Both the position numbers and the translations under genes were made by a program. DNA of 64,000 nt from Heliocidaris tuberculata (Eukaryota; Echinodermata; Echinoidea; Camarodonta; Echinometridae). The first letter of the stretch is position 1. Every line of letters starts with the position of its first letter. Below the pieces are notes generated by a model. It had not been told where the DNA came from and did no database searches. It saw only the letters and a list, made by a program, of their open reading frames with translations. Below, one piece after another: positions 33,607-43,900 of this stretch. The stretch spans positions 29,689,581-29,753,580 of the forward strand of contig CM046842.1 of NCBI GenBank assembly GCA_025618425.1. The letters are read 5' to 3'.

Positions 33607-33640
33607 GATAGACATAAACAGAAGAGACTGAGAGGGACAA
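32310..33640. repeat. GA-rich minisatellite with higher-order units
   Basis: The left part is a 94-bp unit (GTGAGACAGAG starts at 32511, 32605, 32699 and 32793). The right part is a 228-bp higher-order unit (TAAACAACAGAAAAGAGACA at 32913, 33141 and 33369). The minus-strand ORF of 525 codons exists only because the unit has no stop in any minus frame; 94 is not a multiple of 3, so the ORF cycles through all three readings. Confidence 0.9.
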
Positions 33641-33899
33641 ATACAGAGACAATTGAGACCATGATAAAGATATAAACAAAAGAGAGTGAGATAGAGAGGG
33701 GCAGATAAAGACAGAAGATAGACGGAGAGAGAGATAGAAAAGACAGGCAGATAGACAAAAGCAGATGAAAAGCGGGAGAGAAATATAAACAAAGGCAGAA
33801 AAGAGGGAGGGGTGAAATGAGAGAGCGAGTTTGTGTCCATAATACAATAAACATGTACTGTATGAGATGCTGGTAGTGAAGAAAATGAAATGGTGCCCG

Positions 33900-34180
33900 A
33901 GTATAGAGAGAGGCAAAATCGACTGCGATCCGATTTTGGAAATAAATCGCAATAGCATTAAATCTGGACTTTTAAACAAATAAAATCTTCTTGATTTCAG
34001 GTTCTGAACCATAATATGAATACTAAACAAAGGAATTTTGTGGATTATTTGTCAGCCTTCTGATCGGAATAAAGGACAATTCATGCAGCTTTATAATCGT
34101 AGACAATCGCATGACTGTTCTGCGTCACTACGATGCGGAGCCTTTCCTCCAACTAGAAGGCTAGCAGTATTCCGATTGTA
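33900..34180. mobile_element. AATCGCAATAGCATTAAAT repeat, copy 1
   Basis: Contains GATCCGATTTTGGAAATAAA, GGTTCTGAACCATAATATGAA and CGTAGACAATCGCATGACTG. Related pieces are at 38890-39302 and 43408-43650. Confidence 0.55.
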
Positions 34181-34650
34181 CTTTCTAAGTAACTGACTGT
34201 TCAGAGCCTCGATCAAACAGATTTCACGTGTATAAATGTTATTGCAATTTTTTCCGAAGTCCTGACAAATTGAGTTTACAATTACATGAAAATCTTATGC
34301 ACTTTTTAATATTACTTTTAGACAGGGCAACTCATTTCATTTTCATTTGGAGGATACAAACAAAACTTGAGGTGATTCAGTCACTTCAGTATAATATACG
34401 ATTTTAGTTCATGTTCGTATAGCTATAGGCTATACTACTAGTAATGATGATGATCATTTAAAGAGTAAAATCAAAATATGAACAAACTATATAGGCCCAG
34501 AGACATGAATTCAAGTTTTTTTCATGAAAATATTACCCTCTTTCTTCTTTCTTTTTGATTTTATATTTTCAAATTTTCTTCAAGACGTATCAAGAAAATT
34601 GTATATGCTCAGTCTGGGTTCCTTTCAAAAAAAAGTATTATCCTCAAGTC

Positions 34651-34918
34651 AGGGGCGGCGCCAGGGTATTTTGATAGGAGGGGCAAGACGACCTAAAGAT
34701 GACGTCATATTTTTTCTCCATTAAATAACAGGGGTAATATATAGAGTTATATGTTTAAGACCTCTCTTTTTAATACTCCTCTTTCTTCTTTCTTCCCTTT
34801 TCTTCCCTTTTCTTCCTCCTTTTCTTCTTTTTTCTTCTTTTTTTTTCTTTTTTCACTACTTGAAAAATCATAGGGGGGGGGCGGTCGCCCCCTCTGCCCC
34901 CCTGTAGCGCCGCCCCTG
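34651..34918. mobile_element. CAGGGGCGGCGC TIR element, copy 2
   Basis: Ends CAGGGGCGGCGCCAGGG and CCCTGTAGCGCCGCCCCTG. The interior is TTC-rich. Confidence 0.7.
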
Positions 34919-34919
34919 C

Positions 34920-35247
34920 CTCAAGTATATAAGAAACAAAGAGCTATTAAAGATTAAAAACAAGATCGTGCCATACTGCTTCCTCATCAGCAGACCTAGG
35001 TATAGACAATTCGGTTATAAAGTAAGTCCTAACTAATGAAACACTAGTCACCAAATGTAGATTAGAAGTTTATTAGGTGAACCTATAGTCATCTCACAGC
35101 ATATGCGTGACAACAGCACATCTTTATTCTCAACGGTTGATATTAGTGTGACACACATGGTCTTGTTACCGAGTACTGATTTGGTTGCCAAGGAAATGAG
35201 GAAATTACCAATCAGTCGAATTATTTATAAATTTTGGGTCTATATAG

Positions 35248-35278
<31 letters not shown>

Positions 35279-36500
35279 GCCCTATATATATATATACCCT
35301 ATTTGCTCGTCGCAATTGCTTGAAACTTTTAGAAATGCACTCGCATATGGTTGCCAGTGTCCATCAATTCTCTTTGCTTTGAGCTTTCAGACGTGGATTT
35401 CAAACGTGTATTCATGATGAAGGTAATTCCTGTGATTTATAAAATTGGGTTGGTAACTGTAAATTAATGAAGACAATATCTTAAATACTCTATTCAGTGC
35501 TTGGGGTCTGTGACAACATATTCAGCATCCAACCTTTTCTAGAAATCAAGATTGGCCATAACAATGCAGATTTAGGGAGGGGGCACTTGCGGCCAGTACC
35601 CTCCCCCCATTTTTTTAAATTGTGTCCCCCTTTTAGAACTGACACCCTTTTTTCCTTTTTTGTTTTTCTTTTTGCACTTGTCAGAAATTTTTGGACAGAC
35701 AAAGAGACTCCAAATTGAGTGATGCCCTTTCTTTTTTCTTTACTTAACCAGTAAAAAAAAACATGCATTTTTTGTGAGTCGATGAGTCGATTTATAATTT
35801 ACATCAATGACTTTGCTTCTGTTCAACACTTAAAATGAAGGTTGGAGCAACCTAGCTTGTTTATTCATTTGGTAGATAATTAGTCTTATGTTGTGTTTTT
35901 TTCCCAAACGGCCAAAGACAACGTATGCTCTTTATTGCGCAGTGCGTAGCTACGTAAGCGGCTGTGGGCACCCCCCCTCCCCCCCCCCCCCAAACGAATG
36001 GCCGGAAAGGGAAGAAGGAAAAGAAAACAGAAAAAGAGAGGGGGGAAGAAGGAGAAAGGGAAAGGAAGATATAAGAAGGTACGATTGGACCCTTTCCCGC
36101 ACCCTCCCCTTATTGAACTTTCTGATTTAGACCTGTTCCCGCCATACCCCATTGATGCCAGCGCCATGCCAGCTACGCCACTGGTATTGTGTTCCAAAAT
36201 TGTCTCGGGATTGGGCTCGAATATCCATAATTGTTACTCAACTGAAAGCGTTTGAATCGACGTCCATCGAAAATTTTCTCAAAATGAGGAGAAGTAATTA
36301 TGACTCTTCAGATTCCCTGTATTTAGCCCCCCTCAGTCTCTTCATCAAGATTTCTTTGAATTTATTATATTTTTTTTCAGCTGCTCTGAAGTATATTAGG
36401 AAGAATATGAAACAAAAGGGAGGTAAAAGAAATCTAGATTCAGGCACAAGGCTCAGCAGGGGAAAGCACTACCTGTAATACAAGCACACCTTTCATGAAA
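34920..36500. other. Spacer, no gene recognised
   Basis: Includes a (TA)n run (about 35252-35294) and purine-rich repeat debris at 35580-35760 and 35970-36180. The ORFs here look like repeat-derived noise. Confidence 0.5.
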
Positions 36501-36537
36501 CGTTTGATGTATATATTTTTCAATTTGCTTCCAACAG

Positions 36538-36601
36538 TTTGCACGTGGAAGGATCTATATTTTCGTTGTTTTCATTGCTCTGAAGTCAACAAGCATGACA
36601 G
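36538..36601 (+). CDS. Possible signal-peptide exon of the discoidin gene
   Basis: Flanked by CCAACAG and GTAAGG. Phase 0 to 1 reads FARGRIYIFVVFIALKSTSM then T, a hydrophobic stretch of signal-peptide type, and it joins in phase to the exon at 37750. No start codon was found upstream in frame, so this rests on phase and hydrophobicity only. Confidence 0.3.
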
Positions 36602-36742
36602 GTAAGGCCCTAATCATATCGTTGCGTTAATGTAACAAGGGTGACACAAGTTCGTTCCCATATGGATAAAATGGATACAGTTTGTTTACATTCCTAGAAA
36701 CAATACATTTAGAAACAATTAGACTGATAACGATGATCTTAA

Positions 36743-37347
36743 AGGCCAAGTCCACACTAATATCAAGTTGATTTGAATAAATAGAGTAAAATTAAACAAG
36801 CATAACAGTGAAAATTTTATTGAAATCGGATGTAAAATAAGAAAGTTACGGCATTTTGAAGTTTAGCATTATTTCTTGAAACAGTGATATGCATAACTTG
36901 GGCCGTATGCAAATGAGTGAACCGATGATGTCACACACTCATTTTTCCCTATGTATTTTATTATATGAAATATCATATATTTCAATTTTTTGCTTCAATA
37001 ATGTAAAACATGGTTTGACTCCTTACGGAACGTGTTAAATCATCATTTTTGTAACTTATTTTGATACAAGGGAGAGATTCTTTATTATTACATCCATAAA
37101 AATTGAAATATTTGAAATTTCATATAATAAAATACAAAAGGAAAAGTGAGTGTGTGACATCATCGGTTCACTCATGTGCATACCGCCCATGTTATGCATA
37201 TCACTGTTTCATGAAATAATACAAAACTTCAAAGTGCCATAACTTTCTTATTTTACATCAGATTTCAGTGAAATTTTCACCGTTATGCTTGTTTAATTTT
37301 ACTCTATTTATTCAAATCAACTTGATATTATAGTGTGGACTTGGCCT
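36743..37347. mobile_element. TTAA foldback element
   Basis: Flanked by TTAA (36739-36742, 37348-37351). Starts AGGCCAAGTCCACACTAATA and ends with its complement. The whole 605 bp is one imperfect palindrome with arms of about 290 bp, centre near 37045. No ORF. Confidence 0.8.
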
Positions 37348-37559
37348 TTAATCATACTATCTTCTGCACACAAGGTGCATATTAAAGGGGCTACAATAAT
37401 ACCCCGTTTTAAATAGTTGAATTCTAACTTGTCCAGTTAGACAAGTTAGAATTCAGCTGGTCTGACTCAACTGACCAGTTATCCCAGTTCAACTGGACCA
37501 GTTGCTACTGGTTTTTCCATCTGTGATTAGCATCGTGTAGTTATGGCTTGCGTTTATTT

Positions 37560-37720
37560 ATGTTTTTGGTTGCGTGCAAAAGGCCCCTGATTGGAGGGTG
37601 TTAATGTTAATTAATGTCTTGTCAAATAACATTAATGCAATGCGGGGACTCGAACCCACGACCTTTGCAGTGCATCTATAGCCACGTAACTCTAATATTT
37701 CTAAAGTAATAGCTCTCCCC
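37560..37720 (-). mobile_element. tRNA-like SINE head remnant
   Basis: On minus: A-box-like GTGGCTATAGATG and B box GGTTCGAGTCC with a T-stem GTGGG/CCCCGC. It is decayed and followed by TTAATGTTAATTAATG. Not a functional tRNA. Confidence 0.45.
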
Positions 37721-37749
37721 GTTTCCCATTTCCAATCTTCACATCCTAG

Positions 37750-37926
37750 CTACCCTGGCATCGTTTGATATGGGTGATGCCTGCCCGCACGTGACCATGA
37801 CGTCATGTCCTCACGTCACTTTGGAGAATGGTGAGGTTCTTCAGTACGTCCCAAAGCTCGGCTTACCATCAGATCTGGCGCAGTTGTTGGATTCCCTTGA
37901 GGGTAATTTCTTTTGTGTCGAGCCAG
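37750..37926 (+). CDS. Cys-containing exon, possible start of discoidin gene ectodomain
   Basis: Acceptor ATCCTAG, donor CCAG|GTGAGA; phase 1 at both ends, 177 nt. The reading contains DACPHVTMTSCPHVTLENGE and ends NFFCVEPG. The CPHVTLENG and FxCxxPG pattern recalls part of a sushi (CCP) domain, but cysteines are missing and the match is weak. Same phase and strand as the EGF exon 2.6 kb downstream. Confidence 0.45.
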
Positions 37927-40900
37927 GTGAGATTTTAATGGAAATTGGGTCATATGACGGGCGATAAGAGAGACCGACGCTATGGAAGGACAATGTCCTC
38001 CGTGAAGGGGGAAAAGCTCTGCGTCAGTGAAAACACGTGACGTTCGAGCCATGCTGCTCGCTGAGGTGCTGCATAGAAACCATTTGGCGGTGACTTGTCT
38101 GATTTGACTCATGTTTCTTTTAAAGGGTACCAATCACCAAAAATAAATTTGATCTGTATGTTAGAGGTTTCATGTCGTTATACTAAATTCAAAATATGGG
38201 CTTCAAATATTAAATCTATAAAGAGATATTGCAATTGCAATTTCAATTACACTCTGTATATAAGCATAAAAGCGACTCGTGAGTAGACTACTCAACGCAC
38301 CCGTACGCGCTCGCCAAGATAAAGACTCGCGCGGAACCAAACTCTGAGTTCGGTTCCGCGCGAGCATTTTCACGTTATCATTCATTTCCTTCATACTCAT
38401 TAACTGTTGACCTATAGAATACCAGACAAAGGTCTCTGAGGTTGCCTTTTATACTTTCTAGCTGTACACAAATTATTTTTTCAGGTGATTGGTACACTTT
38501 AAAAATCATTACAAAAAATGCCCAAGGCACTTGAATTTAAAATTTTCATTTCTGTACTTCAACAAAGGATTTCACAGATTACCGTCCCAGACTTACAAGG
38601 TTAACCTAGAATAGGCATATAGTGCTTTTAAAGGGAAATTCAAGTCAAATCTGTCAGTCTCTGCATTGAGCTTCATATGCAGCGGCGGAGAGAGCATTGT
38701 GGCTCAATGTTCAATTGATGCAGAATTTGTACCTTTAATGGAGGACATCCAATGTCCTCTAAAAAACGTCTGTCTCCATGACTGTATTTTTAAAAACCCA
38801 GACGGTGTTCGTAATATTGATTATTGTATTGATTAAGAAATCGTGTCTAATCAAAGAACCAACAAATAATGAATACTGAACATGATAAAACTCATCGCAC
38901 ACTCTACGATCGGTCTGCAATCCAATTTTGAAAGAAAATGTAATAGCATCTGATATAAACATTTAAACGCATAAAATATTTTTGAATGAGGTTCCGAATA
39001 GTCTTAGAGATAGTAAAATCGGAAATACAGCCTATTGCGAGCTTTCTAGTCGGAGGAAAGGCCAAATCGGCTCCGCGTCGTAGTGACGTCAGAGCAGTCC
39101 TACGATTGTCTACAATTTGAAACCTGTTTGGCCGTTATTCCGGGTAAAGGCTGACAATGCACCAAAGCACTATTTTTAGTATTCATATCATTGTTGAGAA
39201 TCTGAATAAGGTAGATATTATTTGTTCAAATGCCCATATTCAAATGCTATTGCGATTTATTTCCAAAATCGGATCGCAGTCTATCTGACAGTGTGCGGTG
39301 TGCTTTAGTTAACGTAATCAAGTATGATTATGACTCAAGATTTAAAAAGATACACGTTCAAAGGTGGAATTTGATTAAACCGTTATTAATTTCAGGTCAC
39401 AAAGTATATGCTACATTTGTCCGATAACGATAACGAGATGTTCAATTAAAGATACACCCTACTATATGGTGTGTACGTATGAGTATGCTCGTGTCTGCTA
39501 ATAGTAGGGCAGCTCTATAAGGTGTGACTTTAAAGGGATTGATTAACTTTGTGAAAAATTGTGAAATCATCCCAAAATGCCAGTGAATTGAGTGCAATCC
39601 TCTAACTACATATATAATTAAGGATATGTGAAAATATGAGAGAAAATGGAACCCGTTTACTATCCTAAAAAAGGAGAAAAAAGCTAGCGATCGCTAGCAC
39701 AAGTCGCTCGGCTTCTTCGCTGCGCTGCAGTCACAAAAACCAAGCACCGGCGCTTGGCGATTTCAGAGCGGGTTTCCAGCCCGTACGGTATTCTGTGATA
39801 GAGCGAGTATGCCAACTGTAAGAGTTCTTTAGGGTTCGGTGGTACTCTATCCCGACATCAAAGTTCAATCGTAAATATTGTGATATATAAACGACCGATC
39901 AGCTTATAAAACTCAAGCGATTCCTGTCTGACCTAAAGGTTTGCAATTATGATTGCAGCATTAGCTGGAACAGTGATTTTTTTTTTTCAATCATGGGCAA
40001 AGTTAATCAATCCCTTTAATGAAAAATCTTGTTCTCGTTCTCGTTCTCGTTCTCGTTCTCGTTCTCGTTCTCGTTATCGTTCTCGTTATCGTTATCGGAC
40101 AAATGTGACCAGCCCTTCATCCTTTCAATCAAAAGTAGCGTTATTCTGTTTCTGCGTATTAAGAGAGTAGGGGAGTCGCTAGCCCATTTGAAATGTGTGT
40201 GTGTGGGGGGGGGGGGGACCAAAGCTGCTGACAAGTTAGCATACACTTTACCAGCAAGCAAAGAAAGAAAGTAGGAAAAGAAAATGGTCAGCAATTTTTG
40301 AGATTTGCCGAAAGCCATTAAAAATTCTGAATTTGCCGACATAATTTTGTTAATGTTAATGAGGGTGTCACCTCCACACCTGGCCCCCTTTAGCGACGCC
40401 CCTCTATAGGAGATGGATAAATGATATTATATATATCGCATTGTTGCATTCAATTTACCTCCAACAATCATGAACAAGTGAATTGATTTGGAGGCCTACA
40501 CTTTAATGATTTCAGCGTGTATCTCACATCCCTGTCTTAATGGAGGTTCCTGCCTGGAAACCATATTAGGCTTTGAATGCGCATGCTCAGATGACTATCG
40601 TGGTGAAAGGTGTGAGAACAATAGAAAACGAGGTAAGTGCTTGACAATTTATTACGCGGGAAAAACGTTACAGCGTGTTCTTTGGGGGGGGGGGGGAGGC
40701 GCATCTACACTCTGAAATAAAAGTCACAAACGTGCACCCTAGATCGCTATGTACAGCAGGATCATCCCTATTTTTACCTATTATTTTATTTGCCATGCAT
40801 ATTATATCGTTATGTTCTCAATGCGCATAGCCTACCGCTCATCACTTCGAACGATGCACCCCCGCGGGAAGGAAGTTTCTCAAAACAAATTCTTCTCTCG

Positions 40901-43900
40901 AACCAAACTCATTTTCAATTTTTAGTAGGCCATGCTTCAAAGCAAATCTTTCGAATGCTTTTCTTTTTCTTTTCTTTTCTTTTTCTGACACTCAGATACG
41001 CTAATCCATTATGTGACTCTCGTCGGGCATGTTGGTGGAGGAAATGAAGGCATAATCGCTTTCACTACTCGCGCTAATTCTAAAAAGTACAGGCTCTTCC
41101 ATCAAGAACAGTGGAATGTGTTTTACTCCGAACTGGTTTGTCAACATCTCGGGTTTGAAGGTACTTTAGGTGAAATTTTATTTCGGTTTAATTGAGAATA
41201 CACTACCATGCATCAATATAATGTATAAGGGTTACTAGTTGTGTTAGGGTTAGGGTCAGGCAGGTTCAGGCAGGGTCAGGGTCAAGGTTATAGTTAGGGT
41301 TAGGGTAAGGGTTGGGATTGGAGTTACTTGTGGGGGTATTCTGCAGTTGTTCCTTTCGTTCTTCAACCAAACCTGGGCCCCGACTTATAAAAGAGTTGCG
41401 ATTGATTACCAAAAAAAAATTGCAAGTTATATCAATCGCATCTCCTACCTCTTTTTACAGAGTTGCGACTGATATCAATTGAAAATCATTTGTAATCAAT
41501 CGCAATTCTTTTATAAGACTGGACCAGTTCTTTCACTTTCGCCCAAAGGCAACTGTCTTGGGCTCCCGTTTCGGAATTTTTTAAAATCAATATCAACTGT
41601 CACATTTCCATGGCAAATTTGCTCTCAGCCAATCAGATGAGAGGATTTCATTAGCTCATAACAATTCTCGTATCCATGGTAATTTGTTATTCATAACAAG
41701 TTTTATGAAACAGGGCCCAGATCACTTGGAGTAATCTGAATGTCTGCAACAGCACTATATGTCTATTGGCAAGACATTAATCTACAGTTGCCACTCTCCA
41801 CGTAGATAAAGTAAATGGAAGGAATTCCCTGAATGATTGAGCACTCTAACTTGTAGCTCGCCTAAAGCCGGTATGATTGCATGAATTCTCAAAAAAAAAA
41901 TACTATGTGATTCGTTAACGCCTGTCTACTGCAGCTTGTCTTTTATTCCCCCCCCCCCCCCCCCTTTGGTCACAATAGACGTATATCCAACAGTTAGTGG
42001 AGGGCAGTACAAGGCATCGTTGTTAGATGAAGGTACAGAAGTTGTGACAGTGATATGTCCTCCCACTGCAAGAAACATCATAGATTGCTTGTACGACAGT
42101 CCACCACATAAACATGATCAATGCGGTTGTCTGCTGCCCCCGTGAGTACACTGTAAAAAAAAATTGCCGTTTTTTCACGGGAATTCCCTGGCAGTCAGGA
42201 TGCCGGAAATGCACTTTTTTCCACAGTTTTTTTTTTTTTTTTTACCGGAAATCAGCATATATATGTACAATAAAATTATGTAAAAATATGTTGATTTTTG
42301 GTAAACCAACAAATTTGCTGCCGTTTTACAGGAAAAGACTGTAAAATTGAAATAACGGCAATAACTTGTAATTTCAAGGGCTAAAAAACCTCTAGTTTTA
42401 AAGTTATTTTTTTACAGTGTACGCCCTGATACTATGTCTTCTGATACGATTTTTTTTTTTTTTTTGTTTAAAGACATAAACCAAAGTTTCCAGAAGAAGT
42501 CTCAGACTCTCAGTTAAACATTAAGATATGGGTTTTGTACCATCACTTTATCAATCACTGAGAGTAAACTTCGCTTTAAAAGTGAAGGTCTTACATATAG
42601 TGCGCGCATCCTATAAAAATTTTAATTCATAAGCACCGCCCCTTAACCGAATGACTACTGAATTCTCAAAGTCCCATAGGTTTGATACGGGGACCATCCG
42701 GTTTCAGTACGCAACCGGTTAACCCTTTCAGGACAAGAATTATTCAAGGGCTAAATTGATCACATTTTGTTCTTCAAATTGGCAACAATATTTTTCTTTT
42801 AGTGCGACATGGTCCTAATAAAATGTAATGTCTTCGAAAAAACTATACGTGGTTACAAACTTTGTCGAAATTGGAAAAAAAATTGCCAAGTTTGATAAAA
42901 AAATAAACAGTGATTTTGAACCTCTTAATATGTTGCCAATTTAAGAATTTTGGAGCTTATTCACCTTTTTTAAAATTCCTGGCATCAGACGCAATATGGT
43001 CATGCAACAAACATGGACACAATGTATGCAGAAATTTTTGCTTGTTCCACTCGTGCATCTGGTTTATTTTTTAGAGCTCTGAATCAAAATATATTGCAGC
43101 AAACCACAAAATGTGGTCAACTGTCTCGAAAGGGTTAAGAAGAGTAAAAGTAATCATCATCCGCATCCAAATTGATGACTGGACGCTTTCCGAGTCTCTC
43201 GCAGCAAGTTCCAGGTGCGACCGGACACGATCGAGTTTATCTGCATGCGAGATTTGTACATTTTACTTGGGATTCCACCCATTCCGGTGTATATCCGAAC
43301 TATAACACAATGCTTATGGAAACTGCCTAGAGTATGTCTTCAATTCATTCATCTTTATGCGAAATCATTGTAAAAGAAATTGCCGATAGGTTAAGCCCAC
43401 CTCACAAGATACATGTACGATCGACTCCGTTCCGATTTTGGAAATAAATCGCAAAAGCATTAAATATGGGCATTTTACCAAATAAAATCTATCTGATCCA
43501 GGTTCTGAAAAATAATATGAATTCTAATCAAAAGCTTTTGGTGCGCTGTCAGCCTCATACCCTGAATAAGCGCCATATCAGTTTCAAATCGTAGACAATC
43601 ATAGGACTGCTCTGATGTCACTACGATTCGAAGCCGATTTGGCCGTTATATGACGACGATACCTAATGGGAACATAAATTTGATTGTTTTCACCCTTGTC
43701 AGAATTAGAACTCGGTCTTCCTTTAAGCAATATGTATTTGCTTCCTTGATGGCTGTTAGCCAATGCAATCAAATCGGATACCCGCTCGGCCTTGAAAGTT
43801 TTGGTTTTTTTTTTGGTTTTTTGGCTTTTTTTTTGGAGGGGGGTTCATTTGTTGTTTACTCGTTTCCTCCATAGCAGTTAGTCCGTGCAACTCAACCGGA

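Noticed and set aside
32263..33840. 525-codon ORF on minus
   Set aside because: It lies in a GA-rich minisatellite; the peptide is a cyclic reading of repeat units in all three frames and has no domain.
41235..41325. Internal telomere or chromosome-fusion scar
   Set aside because: Only two or three adjacent TTAGGG-like units amid degenerate GGGTCAGG; a simple repeat is enough.
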